Positions 41,871-55,172 of a DNA stretch of 64,000 bases are shown one piece after another. Source of the DNA: Enoplolaimus lenunculus. Lineage: Eukaryota > Nematoda > Enoplea > Enoplida > Thoracostomopsidae. Every line of letters starts with the position of its first letter. The first letter of the stretch is position 1. The position numbers and the translations under genes were made by a program. The DNA is taken from NCBI GenBank assembly GCA_030248215.1, contig JASANG010002536.1:1-64000 (forward strand). The letters are read 5' to 3'. The notes beneath the pieces were generated by a model. The model did not search any database, was not told where the DNA came from, and worked only from the letters and a program-made list of their open reading frames with translations.

Positions 41871-42559
41871 CATGCTTTCTGCGTTCACTTGAACGATAAC
41901 ATTCGTCATCAATCGCGTCATACTTGTCGTAAAGAGCCATCTTGGTGCCACGACAGAACTCAAAACTGTACCGTGTACCAAAAAATAATTTTCGTTATGA
42001 CAGCTAATTCCGATGTAATCGTCAATTTAAACTTAAAAAAATTGGCACGCTCTTTTTCGCTGAAAAAACAGAACGCTGAAAACAACAAAACCGCACGCAT
42101 CCGCCGAAAACCGACATGCTGTTGCGAATTAGGGTTCTGTTTTTGTTCAGCATGAAGTTGATGCATTAATATTTTGAACCATTCAAGATTATTCCAATAA
42201 ATGTTTGTTTATGGGTCATCCACGTTATACTGTATACGCTACTGTAAACAAAAGTCCACACACTTGGCTGCAATGGCAGTACAAAAAAATTTTGTTCTTA
42301 ACACCGATTCCAATTGGACCATATTTTTTGACAAAGACTAAGCATGGAACAATAATTTTGTAGACGTGTCATTTTTGAAAATACAGTTTACCGCAGAGGT
42401 ATTTTCGGCGTCTCAAACAATGTTTGTACAAATATTTTGAACCGTACGTAATAAATATAATAATTTCATCATCGTTTGCTTTTAGGAAACACGGTTTCAA
42501 AGAAAAAGAATTCGTGAAACAAACAGACCCCAAAATAACAAGTTCCTATATATGTGGCC
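41871..42559. other. No gene seen
   Basis: Short open frames only. Confidence 0.45.
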
Positions 42560-42952
42560 CAGTGGCGGATCCAGGATCTCAGAATGGGAAGGGGGCCAAA
42601 ATTTCACGGGTAATAAACTTATTTTTGACCCATGCTGTAGTGACCCAAATAAGAGGGGGTCCCCATTTTGAGTCCCAATTAATAGGAGTCCGTATCCATA
42701 ATAAGAGTCCGTAAGCGGGTAGAATCCTTAAATCCTTGTTAGAGTCCATAAATGTCTATTATCCCTAATTGTAGCGCATAAATGACTCCAGGGCCAAATA
42801 AAGACGAGTTCGAAACTTTAAAGCGTGCGTATACTATTGTATATAAAACAGAGAAATAAACAGCGTAGAACAGCAATTGACGCTATATAATTTTTGTCGA
42901 GATGCTGTTGGGAGGGGTCACGGCCGGGGTGCCCCCCATGGATCCGCCATTG
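42560..42952. mobile_element. CAGTGGCGGATCC MITE containing half a TAGTGACCC MITE
   Basis: Ends CAGTGGCGGATCCAGG and GGATCCGCCATTG are inverted. From 42634 the interior is the left part of the TA-flanked MITE; from ~42805 it is a separate body (ATAAACAGCGTAGAACAGCA, GTCGAGATGCTGTTGGGAGG). The same chimera occurs at 60070-60456. Confidence 0.75.
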
Positions 42953-43040
42953 ACAGTCCATAACCGAATAACAGGGGGTACCCTCTGGAGAGGTCAAATA
43001 AATATCAGTCCCCCTCTTATTCGGGTCACTCACTACAGTA
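42634..43040. mobile_element. TA-flanked MITE, interrupted copy
   Basis: The left end TGCTGTAGTGACCCAAATAA lies inside the preceding element. The right half (AGTCCATAACCGAATAACAG, CCCCTCTTATTCGGGTCACT, ACTACAGTA) lies just outside it, from 42953. The right end has a small CACT duplication. Confidence 0.65.
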
Positions 43041-43640
43041 CCTCAATAGTTCTGGGTATTCAGTTTAGAACATAGCTACAGAACAGACTACTACATAAAT
43101 ACTTGCGTTGACAACTTAAACTTGAGTTGATTTGGCTTGTTCTTTGCCTAATTTAAACCACTGCAACAGAGATTCCATCCAATATAACCCTTCCCTCGAA
43201 CTATATATACTTGAATCGTTTTAGTTCCAAGAACAAAGAACCAGATTGAAATACACTTACGCTAAGTCGTACAAAAGTCAACCCATGTAACTTATACTGG
43301 TGTCGTGCTTTCAGCAGCGGATCCAGAAATTTCTAAATGGGCGGGATGGTAAACATTTTGAAACGCAATTTTTCTCCAGAATTTTTCTTAGCGGGAAAAT
43401 TATAAAGTAGGACCCTATTTTGCAACGAAAGTATTATGATGAAAGGACTAATTGCAAGGTACTCAGGTTTGGATACAGAATTTTTTCGTCAGCTCCAGCT
43501 ACTTTGGTGGTGAAACCATGCAAATTCTTTCAAAAATATTTTAGACAAAAGCATTTCGGATATCCGGCGGATATTCAGATATCCGGATACACGTTTCATT
43601 TCGGATACATATCCGGATATCCGGTGCCCATCTATAGTCA
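43041..43640. other. No gene; repeat-end fragments
   Basis: At 43313-43440 there is a GCAGCGGATCCAGAAATTTC fragment of the GGATCC family. At 43555-43620 the palindromic word ATATCCGGAT/ATCCGGATAT occurs several times. Confidence 0.45.
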
Positions 43641-45820
43641 CTATAGTAAATATTGGCCGACCAATAACCGGCCGGCTATTAGTCGAGTCGACAAATTTAT
43701 CGGCAATTTCAACGGTATGTAGAGCAGTTTGACCTGGTCGAAGCACGAATGTTTACCATAAAGCGCCTTCATAATAGCGATCAAGTCAATCTGACGAACG
43801 TAACTTCAGGCTTTTGAAATTTTTATTCCTAAGTAGCAGACTGTGAAGTATGCTTTTTATACAGTTTGAGCTGAAATGCAGGTGTACCAGTTACATACAA
43901 TTTTTTGTTAAATAATAACACTTTTATAACTCAGAAACTTGGCAAACTCTTGAAAATTATTATTGCGTTAGCAAAATTACATGCTCGAACTATTGAAGAC
44001 TGTTGTTAAAAGCCAAAATTACGCCAATTTTTTACATTCAAGAGATAATTTCTGTTTCGATCGTATTTATAGCGTTTCACAGACATTTTTATCTCAGCAG
44101 CTTATGTTTTTTATGTTACATTACGTTTTATTGTCTCAGTTTTAAAGGATTTCACAAAATTTCACTTGTACTTGTCTAAAAATATATTTTAAAAAAACTC
44201 AGTATTCCTATGTAGCTGGATATGAAATTTAATGGTCACTATAACCATCCACTGAACATAGTTTAACCTTTATATATATTATTTGAACATTCAGAAAAAT
44301 AAAAATTAATCAGCCGGCTCTGCGCAATGCGCAAAAGTTAGCGAATGCACAACAATCTGCAAGCAAATTTTCTTTCGTAAAACATCATGTTCTTTTGAAA
44401 AAATTGTAAACAAACTAATGTTGGAACATTGCCAAAAATACGTATTCAGGGCATTTCAGCTTTATTTATATAGATTTATATATCTGCACGTTTATGCATT
44501 ATGCAGGGCTTAACTAGATATCTGTCTCCGGTTGAACTTGGCGTCAGCTTCTACTTCCGTTTCTGTTTTGGAAAAATCGGAAATTCCACAATTTTTCGGT
44601 TCATCATTAAATATTGGCTTAAAGATGAAATTTTTTTAACATTTTGTGCATAGTATACGATGCTCATATTCAATACTCTTTCACCAACAGAGTACTGAAC
44701 GAATAAACGTTTTGTTTATAAACTCAGAGTAGTTACCAGCTCAATATTCAAGGATGCGGGGCAAAAGATTCAGGAGAGAACTCTGGACATTTTACATAAC
44801 TTACAGGCCGACCTAAACGTTTGCTAAGAGTATCCAAAGGTACTTTGGAGTGGGGTGAACTCCCACTCTTCGTCTCTGATTACGGACATGGGTGCGTACC
44901 AGGAAATATTCTGCTTTATACATGAAATACATGAATGTGTTTTGATTGACAGTAGTTGGTTTGTCGCTAAATCGAACACAATACTCATTATTAGAATATA
45001 TAAAGTTTGTTTACTGAATATGCATAAATAACACGGACGTAGCCAGGATTTCATCTCGGGAGGAAATAACCACGTCTAAATGTTTTAGTCCGAGCGTAGA
45101 CAGCAATAAATACTATTTTGACTGCTGCAGCTTATTCCCACAGCCTGTAAAAATTCCCTTTTTCGAGCCTTTTCAGAAATTTCGATCGAATACACTCCCT
45201 CATATGCCTATTGTATACAACGACCCTGGTAAATACGCCCATTTTCTATGCTTAGTCATTGGTCATCATGTTCCAAATTAGCTGTCATATTTGTAAATTG
45301 ATGTTCTATTTGCATACTGGTTTGTTGGAAATACGTAAATCACAGGGGTGTTGCCAGAAAGGCGGCCAATAGGACCGGTCATGCCCGCTCATAAATGACG
45401 GTACCGAGAAGGTCAAGCCCAGCCAATATTAAAATTAAAAAATTGTCACGGTTTTAACTAAATATTTGTTCAAATACATTGATTCAATACTTTTTAAATA
45501 CACTTTTATGCAGCTGGTTTGAACCTTTTAAAATGAACGTTCTGGCTACATACGAAGTAATGCTTAACTGTTTTAAATGAGAAGAGTTTGATTATTTACA
45601 TGTATTTAGTTTCTTTCTGAAAAGTAAAGGTTTTCTAAAGGAGTTTGTTAATTAAATATGGAAGAAACTTACTACACCAATAGTGACCGTTTGTTCCATT
45701 CATATTTAGATTATTGCCCCAGCTAAGTTTTCTCTTGAAAGAATAATGCATAATCAAGTAGAAAAGATGCCTGGTTTTAAGCTAATGTTTTTAAATAGAA
45801 GATCTGGAAACACTGTAAAT
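43641..45820. other. No gene seen
   Basis: Unique AT-rich sequence; a short GGACGTAGCCAGGATTTC fragment near 45037 and a worn CCGGTTGAACTTGG piece near 44531 are repeat remnants. Confidence 0.45.
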
Positions 45821-47200
45821 TTCGATGAGTTGATTAATCAACTCTGCTAACGGGTGAATTAGTTCTGAGTTAATATCAGTAAACATTAACTCGCTCTGAG
45901 TTGAATTCATTCCGAATGAGTTGATCAAGCTTAATTAATTCAGAATGAGTTCAATAAACTCACAATTCTAAGTTATGGTTGTCCTAACGCAGACTGAGCA
46001 ATTCAACTGACATTCTGAGTTAAAATCGATTCACTGGAATACAGTGATGTCTAGTAGGTAACTTAGTAGTCAAAATGCCAGTTTCAAATCTTTGAGGGAA
46101 AGATGTGCTTGCATGTTTGGCAAAATTTCAAATTGCATTCATTCAGAGCTGAGCACATTCACCCCCTCCGAAATGTCGCTTTGACCACTGGCCTACAAAA
46201 CATTGGAAACTGCCTGTTGGGTTACGCAAGTGTTCAAGAAAAAATGACCAATTGAATTGAACGACTCTTAGCGGAAATTTTCCAAGCTTAACACTAAACG
46301 AGACACCTCTCATTTACGCTGACCACAATACCACATTGCTGAAATTAAACCTACTTTATGCAACATTTGTTTGCGTGTCTCGCCACGCTCAACTTGACTC
46401 GTTAACATATTTGATCAGGTTTACATCTGTATCATTTTATACGTTTGTTCTTCACCAAATTTATGTGTCAACAAATATATTGAACTCAAAGGTATATTAA
46501 TTGATGTGGACAACGTCGTTTATTTGCGTTTATTCTAAAAGAATGGTTGGTGCACTGTAAATTCCATTAGTTGAATTTAAATCAGAATGAGTTGCTGTTT
46601 TAGTATTATCACAATCGCGCCCTCAGCCAGAGAGGGGCCAGGAGGGTCTCGGTATCCCCTGGACGCATTCTGCATACCAGAAGTTTCAATCTTATGTTTG
46701 TAAGTCTTCGAAACCATTGTATGTCCCTCCAACAAACGTTAGCCCTCGGCAAGGCGAGCTGGCTACGAACCTTGTCAGAGCTGTGAATTGCGCGTCGATT
46801 CAACTCAGTATGAATAAATTGATCAACTCACCCGGAATCAAATGTACTGAGAGCAAAAATAAACTCAACTCCGAAATAAAGCTTTCTATATAAACACAGA
46901 CACAACAAACCCCCAGCAACAATTCAACCAAAAAATTACCCAATTTAAAAAACCACAATACAAATAATAAAACAAACCGCACAAACAAAAAATAGTTGGA
47001 ACAAACACAAAATCACAAAAAAGTTGAGATGTCTGAGTTTAGGACTATCAGAACTCAGAATTTTGAGTTGATTCAGTTCATTCTGTGTTAATTAATCGAC
47101 TCATCGAGAGTCAACTCAACTCAGAGTGAGTTAATGTTTACTGATATTAATTCAGAAATAACTAACTCGCTAACTGAATTGATTAATCAACTCATTGAAA
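45821..47200. mobile_element. 1.38-kb foldback element of GAGTTGATT words
   Basis: Terminal inverted repeats of ~190 bp (about 45821-46020 and 47030-47200). The left tip holds the perfect palindrome GAGTTGATTAATCAACTC, matched with one change at the right tip. Both arms then read TATCAGTAAACATTAACTC and on through TCAGAATGAGTT words. The interior has no transposase frame and carries a GTAGCCAGC-family insertion (46618-46772). A solo end is at 19325-19520. Confidence 0.75.
46618..46772 (-). mobile_element. GTAGCCAGCTCGCC-family insertion
   Basis: On the minus strand it begins GGTTCGTAGCCAGCTCGCCT and ends in a C-rich part (CCTCCTGGCCCCTCTCTGGC), the order seen at 60554-60709. It is far more GC-rich than the host element. 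Confidence 0.6.
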
Positions 47201-49055
47201 TTAGTAGTGGAATATGAAAGTTTATCTTCCTTTTAAGCCTCCAATGTAATACCAGGAATGTATAAACTCACAAGTTTTCTGGCCTCTTAGATTTATAAAA
47301 TGTTATTCTAGACCCTATGTAAAGTACGTTTTTCTTGTTCTCAAGAAGTTTTGGGGTATATATACCCTCTATCCCTCCCCTTGTATGCGTTCCTGATATT
47401 CACGCGTAGAAAGAGTTTCTCTTTTTTATCTTCATTTTTGACCAATTTACTTAATTACAATTTGAATAATTTACAATTGATAGCATGAACGAGGGCCGAC
47501 AGTAGAATATACGATACTTTGAAACTCAACGTAATCGTTAAGTGTTTGGACTAAGTGCAGCTTTTCGGCTGTGCCCTGCTAAAAATAAGCTCAGGGCAAA
47601 CAATGCAGGTCAAAAGAAAACTTACTACGCGGACCGGTAGTCGAATCCGAACCGAATGGTTGGAAAGCATCCATGCTAATAAGCAGGGCCGGAGCAGAAA
47701 CCCCCATACTCCCTATTTGGGAGCGGCACGCAAGAAGGGGTTTCCACCTTAAACAAGGTTTTTAAACAAAAAAATTGAAAATAATTTTTATCATCGCAAG
47801 GGGCGCCCACCCCAAAATTTTAGCAACAGAATTTGGACAAGAATTAATTTGCTCGGCTTGTGTAATTGTCGGGATAACATTAGCTAATCCAACGATATTC
47901 CGCTTGGACTAGCAAAAGTCGTAATTCCGCTTTGGACTAGCAAAAGTCGTAATTCCGCTTTGGACTAGTCCAATTCGGAATTGGGCTGAATTACGACTTG
48001 CCTGCGACTCATATACCTTTCCGAAATTTCTCGAGAGGCGATAAAACAATCCACTTCCACAAAATTGAGGCAAACCAGCGCAAGTGTGGGGAAGAAAAAT
48101 AGACTTATAAGATTCCAAAACAATGTCTTGGCTACGCGCCAGCTCCCTACAAAGACATGTCTCCCACAGTCGTTCGTAAACTAAGAAGTAGTCTGAGATT
48201 ATTATCTTATTATCTTTTAACCAAAAAACACACGCATTGCATTTGAGTTACATCAACTTATGGTTGACAGCATCCGCGTACCGAGAAACTTGGATTGGAG
48301 CGGGTCGGTACAGAAAAAGACTAAATTATTAGTTCAATTAAAAAAATGACCACGGAAAATAATTAAACAATGGAACAGTGTTCTTAGACCAAAATTATTC
48401 CAGGTTGGTACCAAGGTGCGACCCCTTGCCGCCCGCTATCGGTACACTTTTGTCGATCTGTCAAAAAGGTTACAACGGATACGATTAACCTTCACTACAG
48501 ATGTCTAAGAAACGAAATATCGATTTTAAAGTCTCGAGTCTACCACGTTGAAAGTAGCAGATGGCAGATGTTTCACACTTGTTAGATTTTCAAAGAATTA
48601 AAATTCGAATTTTAAACATTGTTAAAATGCAGATCCATTGAGAGTATTAGGACATCCTTTTAGTTTATATCTGTATTTGTCGTATATATCTGTATATATA
48701 TATGTGTTCGGTATAGATTGTTCGCAGTTTACTATCTATGAAAGGTTAAAATTCGAGGTTTCGAGAGACGTGGTTTTGAACATGAACATGGGCTGGTTGA
48801 ATCTTGCAATACAGTGCCGCAGTAAAAGCATTCTATTCACTATTCGGGATGTTAGTCTACCAAGAGGAGGTCTGTAACTCAATATTATTCCATGAGAGTC
48901 GAATGACATCCTATCCCAGCATGTGTGATGGAATGGAAGCTATTTTTCCTAGGTTTAGGTTAACATAAACCGAATATGCTGGATATTTTAAACAATCTGA
49001 AACATTGGTGGATGTGTGTTACGAAATTTAAGTTTTGAAACGCGTTTTTTTGGAT
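47201..49055. other. No gene; 32-bp tandem repeat at 47903-47985
   Basis: GGACTAGCAAAAGTCGTAAT and TCCGCTTT repeat about 2.3 times with a 32-bp period at 47903-47985, followed by a partial inverse (GGGCTGAATTACGACTT). No exon supported elsewhere. Confidence 0.5.
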
Positions 49056-49059
49056 TCTA

Positions 49060-49110
49060 CACATGCAAGTTGCACGTGCAAGTTTTTGCTGCAAAAACTT
49101 GCACGCGTGA
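49060..49110. mobile_element. CACGTGCAAGTT MITE remnant
   Basis: ACATGCAAGTTGCACGTGCA, AGTTTTTGCTGCAAAAACTT, GCACGCGTGAAAA: end sequence of the family at 57526-57800 fused to its own inverse, the interior lost. Confidence 0.55.
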
Positions 49111-49855
49111 AAAGTGCTTAAAAACGGTTTACTGCAGGCACGAACCGTGCTTCTAATTGAATCCCATATTCTTAAATGTGTGTAGCACCTAACACTAGTC
49201 GGTGATAGTTCGTGCAACTTTGGAACCAGCGCATAGGGAGATTTTAAATTCAGCATATTGTTCGCGTTTGATTTACCATATTTTTGTACTAATTTTGAGA
49301 TCTGCAATTGCAGATGTTCGTCAGTTTGAAAACCTATCGCTAACAGATGATAGGTGCTATACGCATTTGAGAATATAAGCCCTAATCTTAGCGCAAATTT
49401 GCTACGTTACCTACCTCTGACAAAGCTAATTGCAGTTCAAATATTTACTACCAATCAAGATCGATTTCATACTCTATTTCTGTCTGTAAAACTATCAGTC
49501 GAGGCTCTGAACTTTAAGTTTTCAAACAAGCGTACATTTTTAAGTAATGGAAAACGTCGAATTATTTACTTTAGTAGTGACGGTTATTATTGCCTTCGTA
49601 TCTGAATGTTTATTTTAGTTTGTAACTGCTTTTTATGTTTTGTTGAATATCACAAGAAAATCTCACACTTTGCGGTAACAAATAACTTTATGCGTGGTTT
49701 ACATTAATTTGTGTACGTGATGTGAGAATTCTCACCGGCTATCGACGACAACTTTTGCTATTTGAAAAACAGCAGCTAGAATTGGTTAAAATTCGAATTT
49801 TTCGTAATTTATGAATACAAACGACACGGCCTTAAAATCCGAAACCTGAGAAAGT

Positions 49856-49893
<38 letters not shown>

Positions 49894-50368
49894 GTTATTA
49901 TTATTATTATCTATACGCGGTTGCGTGGTTACGGGCTGTTTTTTAGGTATTGTAAAATCATTCGAGGTGAAACACTTGGTTCGAACATCAATACATTTTT
50001 CACATTCTGTTTATCCTGTTTCGGTGCCAATTTCACACGATCCGAAATTGCAGGTTCCTCAGTTTGAAAACCTATCGCTAAACTGGTGATTGATGCCGTA
50101 CGCATTAGAAAATACAGTTCTAGAACAGAAACAAATAGCAATTTTCGGGTTGATCTGCGTTTGTTTGATGGTGGGATCAGAATCATTATGTAGCAGTTTG
50201 AGCTAACAGCTGCATTTTAACAATTCAAAAATATGACTAACACAACATATAGTCGATGACCAGATATTTAGTACTATAGGCGATTCTTTCGGCGACACAA
50301 TTTTGTTGTTGGGACCAAAGTATCAGATTGTATTGTGAGCATCTGTATTATACTAGAAATGTCCCATG
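49111..50368. other. No gene; repeated CAGTTTGAAAACCTATCGCT motif and (ATT)n
   Basis: CAGTTTGAAAACCTATCGCT, then a TGATxxxTGC and ACGCATT stretch, occurs at about 49323 and 50059, an old dispersed repeat. An ATT trinucleotide run lies at 49858-49910. Confidence 0.5.
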
Positions 50369-50482
50369 TAACTTTAAGGGGCGTAAAGGTTTCTGGTGGG
50401 TCTATAAAAGAGTGGGTAGGCTTAGGCTTAGGCTTAGGAATACGCTTAATCTACTGTTGCACCCCTAAAAGTAACGTTGACC
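50369..50482 (+). mobile_element. Short TTAGGC-bearing element, second end type
   Basis: TGTAACTTTAAGGGGCGTAA and its inverse CACCCCTAAAAGTAACG bound TCTATAAAA plus a clean GTAGGCTTAGGCTTAGGCTT run. Same subfamily as 14366-14582, at half the length. Confidence 0.7.
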
Positions 50483-52054
50483 GTAGAAATTCTGAAATAT
50501 GCGCGTTCGCATTTATAAGCCAATAGCAACTCACATGACTATAGCTATGTGATTCTTTCAAAAAATATACCATATTTATTTTTGACAGGCAGTGTTAAGT
50601 TCTTTGAGCAATTCAGCGGTGCGCTGCTTACTTTTGTTTACTCGCGATTGAATTCCGCAACATTATCGATTACAAACTGCAATTTATACCAGTAAAAGCA
50701 TTGCGTTCTTGGCGTTGCAAGCGGCGGCACCCAAGCCACGTGTGCGCAACATTTTGCACCAAGGTTACGCGTCACAGATGATGTTAATTGAGGCAAATTT
50801 TAAAATTTTTAACATTAGTTAAATATTGCTTTTTATATTTCGTTTAATGTCCGCTTTGATGTTATGGGTCAATAAATTGCTTGAAGCTTATAAAATTGCA
50901 AACGAATAACAGGGTAAAGTTATGCTTAATTTTCAATATTGAAGTTGAATTGTGTGTTATAACGCACTGCTATTGATGCTGTTGGAGTGGTAGGTTTTGA
51001 TTTTTGAATCGGCTCTGGTCCGCTGTCAATTCATAGTGTTTGAACACCTGAGTACTGTGAACGAGTCATGTGGGGACGTTTTCTTGTTCGGCACTGAGCT
51101 CACTACATTGTCCTACGGCATGAACCTGAGTTGACTATACATTTAACTCTAACAAATTTATTGGTTTTAGTAGGATTTTTCCAGTATATTACGGTTCAAC
51201 CGATATATCTGGAGACAACGACGAAGACAAAGGATGGTCACAAGGACGCCCTACTCCTAAGTTGAGAAAGCACTTGAAGTCAAACTGAGCGACCAAAATC
51301 AAATTTAAACCATGCGCTAAACTTCGATATTATTCTTGTATTAATTCTCCAAAAATTATTGAGACAGAAGGTCTGCCCAAGCTGTAATCAAACGGACAAA
51401 GTGAAAATTAAATTTTATAAATTACAAAATTTCACATTACAAAATTTCACATACGGCAAACTCTAAAACAGTATTATTCTATTAACCGCTGCTATTCGTT
51501 AAACCAATCAATCATTTAATACAATTCAACTTTGATCGTTGCTCTCAGTTTTTGATTTTGTTTTCATTTCATTGTGTTCAAGGTCGGTCACACAAGATGA
51601 TGCCAATGCCCATATGCTACTCCGAACAAACATCACAATTTTCAGTTTGGCACTAAATACTAAGAATTTTGGCAGTAAAAAATGATATGTGTTATTAAAC
51701 CTACGAAACGATTGTGCTTTTCGTGTTCACAGACCTGTTGTCGAAAAAAACAATTTTGAAGTTTTTCCCGGTTTCGATATGAAAACAATAAAATAATGAT
51801 GCCTTGAAAAGGGAGAGGGGGCGATTTTCGATAGGTGGGGCTCTGATATCAAAGTTGCAGTACGGTTTTATAAGGTTAAAATTTGTTTGAATCCAGTAAT
51901 GTGTTACAGAACGTATTATATCAGTTTTATTACAGTACTTATCAACGCTTTAACATTTGAATATTGTATTTCAACTAGGGTATGGCCGAATTTCCGTTTC
52001 CGGTATATCTGTTTTCGTTATATATACATACATATATATAACATATATTTATAT
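50483..52054. other. No gene seen
   Basis: No supported feature; TA-rich run near 52015-52050. Confidence 0.45.
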
Positions 52055-52175
52055 CAGGGTGCAACCGGAATTCCGGATCAGGTAAGGAAATCCGATATTT
52101 TTCACTATCCGGTTCCGGTAAGAAATCCAGTATTTTTTCACCGGAACTTTCCGGTATTTTCGGTATTGAATATTT
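52055..52175 (+). mobile_element. CAGGGT...CCGGA MITE fragment
   Basis: CAGGGTGCAACCGGAATTCC opens it; TATCCGGTTCCGGTAAGAAA and CACCGGAACTTTCCGG follow. Only the left end of the family is present. Confidence 0.55.
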
Positions 52176-52253
52176 TTTCTCATTCGAAAACTTAAGAAAA
52201 ACTGACATATTATTGTAACTTATTTACCTGAAATTGTCCATGCGTGTATTGTC

Positions 52254-52447
52254 AAAATTTCCAATTTGTATCATACTCCATAATTTGTCATGTTTCCACT
52301 TGCTCCATTTGTTTCAGGATTTTGGCATTCTAAATGATGTGTTTACAGCATTAAAAGCGATATTATAGCGCTTAAAATTTTCATTTTGTATCATACTTCA
52401 TAATTTGTCATGTTTCCACCTGCTCCATTTGTTTCAGGATTTTGGCA
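52254..52447 (+). repeat. 120-bp tandem duplication (1.6 units)
   Basis: A ~74-bp block (TTTGTATCATACTxCATAAT, TTGTCATGTTTCCAC, TGCTCCATTTGTTTCAGG) occurs at 52254-52327 and again exactly 120 bp later with only a few changes by eye. Confidence 0.85.
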
Positions 52448-54654
52448 CAGCTAACATTTGTTTGCCTGGATTATATTGGCACAAAAATAAACCTTTTTAA
52501 ACATTTGTACTTCAATATCCGATTTTCATTTCCGTTATTTTTACTATCCGTTTACGCCGTGAGTTAAACTCGTATCACCGAAGACATGTTTTTTGAAAAT
52601 TTTAGCAACAAATTCTTCTAAAATATAAAAATGCCAACTGTGAAACAATGAAGGACCAAAGTTGCAAGTTTTTGCTTACTGTCCCATCGTTTTTTACACT
52701 TACGAGCCTTGCCATTCCCAACCTAATTACTGCTCTGTACAAATGCTTAATCGTCTACCACTGTTCTATATTATTCTATAGGACTGCCAGCCGTTTACTG
52801 AGTTTGACTATACGCCTGCCAATTTTAAAACAAAGTCTTAACGGCGTCTATGCTGTGTCTCATTTAAACCAAAATAGAGAGAGAGTTATTATCCATTTTA
52901 TGATAAGCTTTGCAACATTCAGTTTACTACGATTACTACTACTGTCTGTGTACGCTTTGTCGCAATTATAATACAGACTTTATGCGAGCATTAACCTCAA
53001 TTTTTCAACAATCGTTTCCCGAGCGTATATAAGTTAAATATCCGTACGGATAATTAATGCTTTTGTATATCCTTATATATTGACATGGCTGCCACGATGA
53101 GTGTCGTCAAAAAGCATTGAGTTCGGGTGATGAAGATAGGTTCAGTGGACGCAAATTTCAAGTAACCTACTACGGTTGCAAATTTACCATTTTTTGTTAT
53201 CAATAATTACCTATATAAAAATTACTTAGCTAACTCAAATGACTGTAGCTGCATGCACCTGCTTGCATATAGTTACATGCGCATATAATTGCTGTCAAAT
53301 TTTTGGATTGTACTTTCAAATTCGTATGTGGAAACTGCTTAAAATGGACGTCGGGCTTTAAACTAGGATCCTGCAGCTGTATAATTTTGTCGCATTAGAT
53401 GCGAAAAATAAACTGTGGTATTTGGCTGTTTGAGAACATTTGAAACAACACTCTGTCAGATTTTAATAGTCGGAGCGGATCCAAGATGGTTTATTTTGGT
53501 GTCCGTTAACCCTCCTTCGTATTAAGCCAAAAAAATTTGTCAAATATTCACTTGAAAACTGTTTCTCGCTTTGGATGGCATCAGTCGAGGCTAAGGTGCC
53601 AAAGTGTGGGTTAAAAACAAAAAGACGTATATCTGGCGTCTCGTGTTTCTAGTAGTTCCCGTCAGACTCGGCGAACCGGTGTAGCCGTTATTTTGCGTCC
53701 AACAAATTCAAGTCAGCCATTGACAAATGCCTTAGCAGTATCTACGTGTTCCATTTCCACAACGAAGTATACTCGTACGCTTGCAATGAGTTCGCTTCTC
53801 TGTCGCGCAACCCATATCCAAAATTTCTGGATTTTTCATTGACATTACTGCATGATGACGAGTGTCCTATTAAATTTGCGGATGATTTTTAGTTAGAAGC
53901 GTTTTTTTGCACTGAACAAACTTTTCAATTTTGCCGTTCGACAGGTAGGCATTAAATGTTATAAAATCGAATTTTTTTCGCAAAAAATGTTCTTCGCAAT
54001 TCATATTTAAGAAACAATTTGCCGACAATATTAAACAAAGCATTATTTGCAAAACAATTTCACAATTTCGTTTACTTCAGAGAATGAGTTGCACGCTATG
54101 GGGCAGTAGCGGTCGTAGCCTTTTTTAACACTTGCTAATTACCAAAACACTCAACTTTACAACGCAGTTTGTTGTCGAACTTCAAATTTGTTTTTTTCTG
54201 CAAAACTTAATTTGAAGTTTTGATGAATTTGTATAAAAACGAGTAGTAAATTTCAAAAGTCGTTATGTTATTTTCTGTAAACTGAAAACTCAAAATAACG
54301 CGCGATTGCTCGCTTTCGCTATCCTGTGCGTTTAGATGGATCTAAATGTGGCACAGATGTTATTAATTTTTAATACTTGTTGCTAAACTGTGCAAATGTC
54401 AATCGGATAATAAATTTTAATTTGTTTGGTGCATAAACTGGCGAATCCTTGCTGAGATAACCAGGTCATGACCCTTCCAAGACGACACAAAACATGAATT
54501 TTGTATTAACATCTTGGTACTAAAATTGTGTTTGATTTCTTCCTCGTTTGTATATTTTTCATTTATATATTGCTGGTTCCCCGACAAAAAACAGGATACG
54601 CCACTGGACGCAACTTAAACAAATCTACGGCAATCTGCAGCCTAATAGTGTGAG
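52448..54654. other. No assigned gene; hydrophobic open frame at 52648-52971
   Basis: An ATG frame of 107 codons is Leu/Ile/Ser-rich with two or three possible membrane spans. No family is recognised and no splice context is convincing, so it is not called. The remainder is unique sequence. Confidence 0.4.
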
Positions 54655-54790
54655 CTCAGCAAAAAGCTAAACATATTCTCTTAAAGCCTCAGCCTAAGCA
54701 TCATGATGAGCAAGAAATTGTCTTATCGACGAGATTTCTGATTACCAGTTGCCGGTCAGCTAGTTGTCAGGAGGCAAAATATCTTTATAC
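54655..54790 (-). repeat. Reverse TTAGGC-type tract with GTCGG-rich tail
   Basis: TTAAAGCCTCAGCCTAAGCA, then GATTACCAGTTGCCGGTCAG. The same tail follows the tracts in gene A intron 2 and near 34740. Confidence 0.5.
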
Positions 54791-54854
54791 CAAACTTAAC
54801 AATGTAAAAAGGCTTGTTTGTCAAATAATGATGCTTTGCAGATTGTGCTTACAA

Positions 54855-55172
54855 TTTCGTTAGCGATATATATCCGATACTGCAATTATCCGTTGAATTG
54901 AACGCTTATTTGTCTCGTGTCAATAGCTTGAATAATAATGCAAGGTTATACTTACGAATGTACTTTCAAAACTTTAGTACGCTTTAAAGTTTCGAAGTCA
55001 ACTGTGTTTGGTCCTGGAGTCATTTATACGCTACAATTAGGGATAATTGACATTTATGGACTCTAATTAGGGTTTAGGAACTCTATCCGCTTACGGACTC
55101 TTACTAGGGATACGGACTCCTATTAATTGGGACCCAAAATGAGGACCCCCTCTTTTTCGGGTCGCTACAGTA
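54855..55172 (-). mobile_element. TA-flanked MITE, right part
   Basis: It runs from TATATATCCGATACTGCAAT through GGGATAATTGACATTTATGG to TTTTTCGGGTCGCTACAGTA. This copy supplies the end that is missing at 2422 and 16214. Confidence 0.75.
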
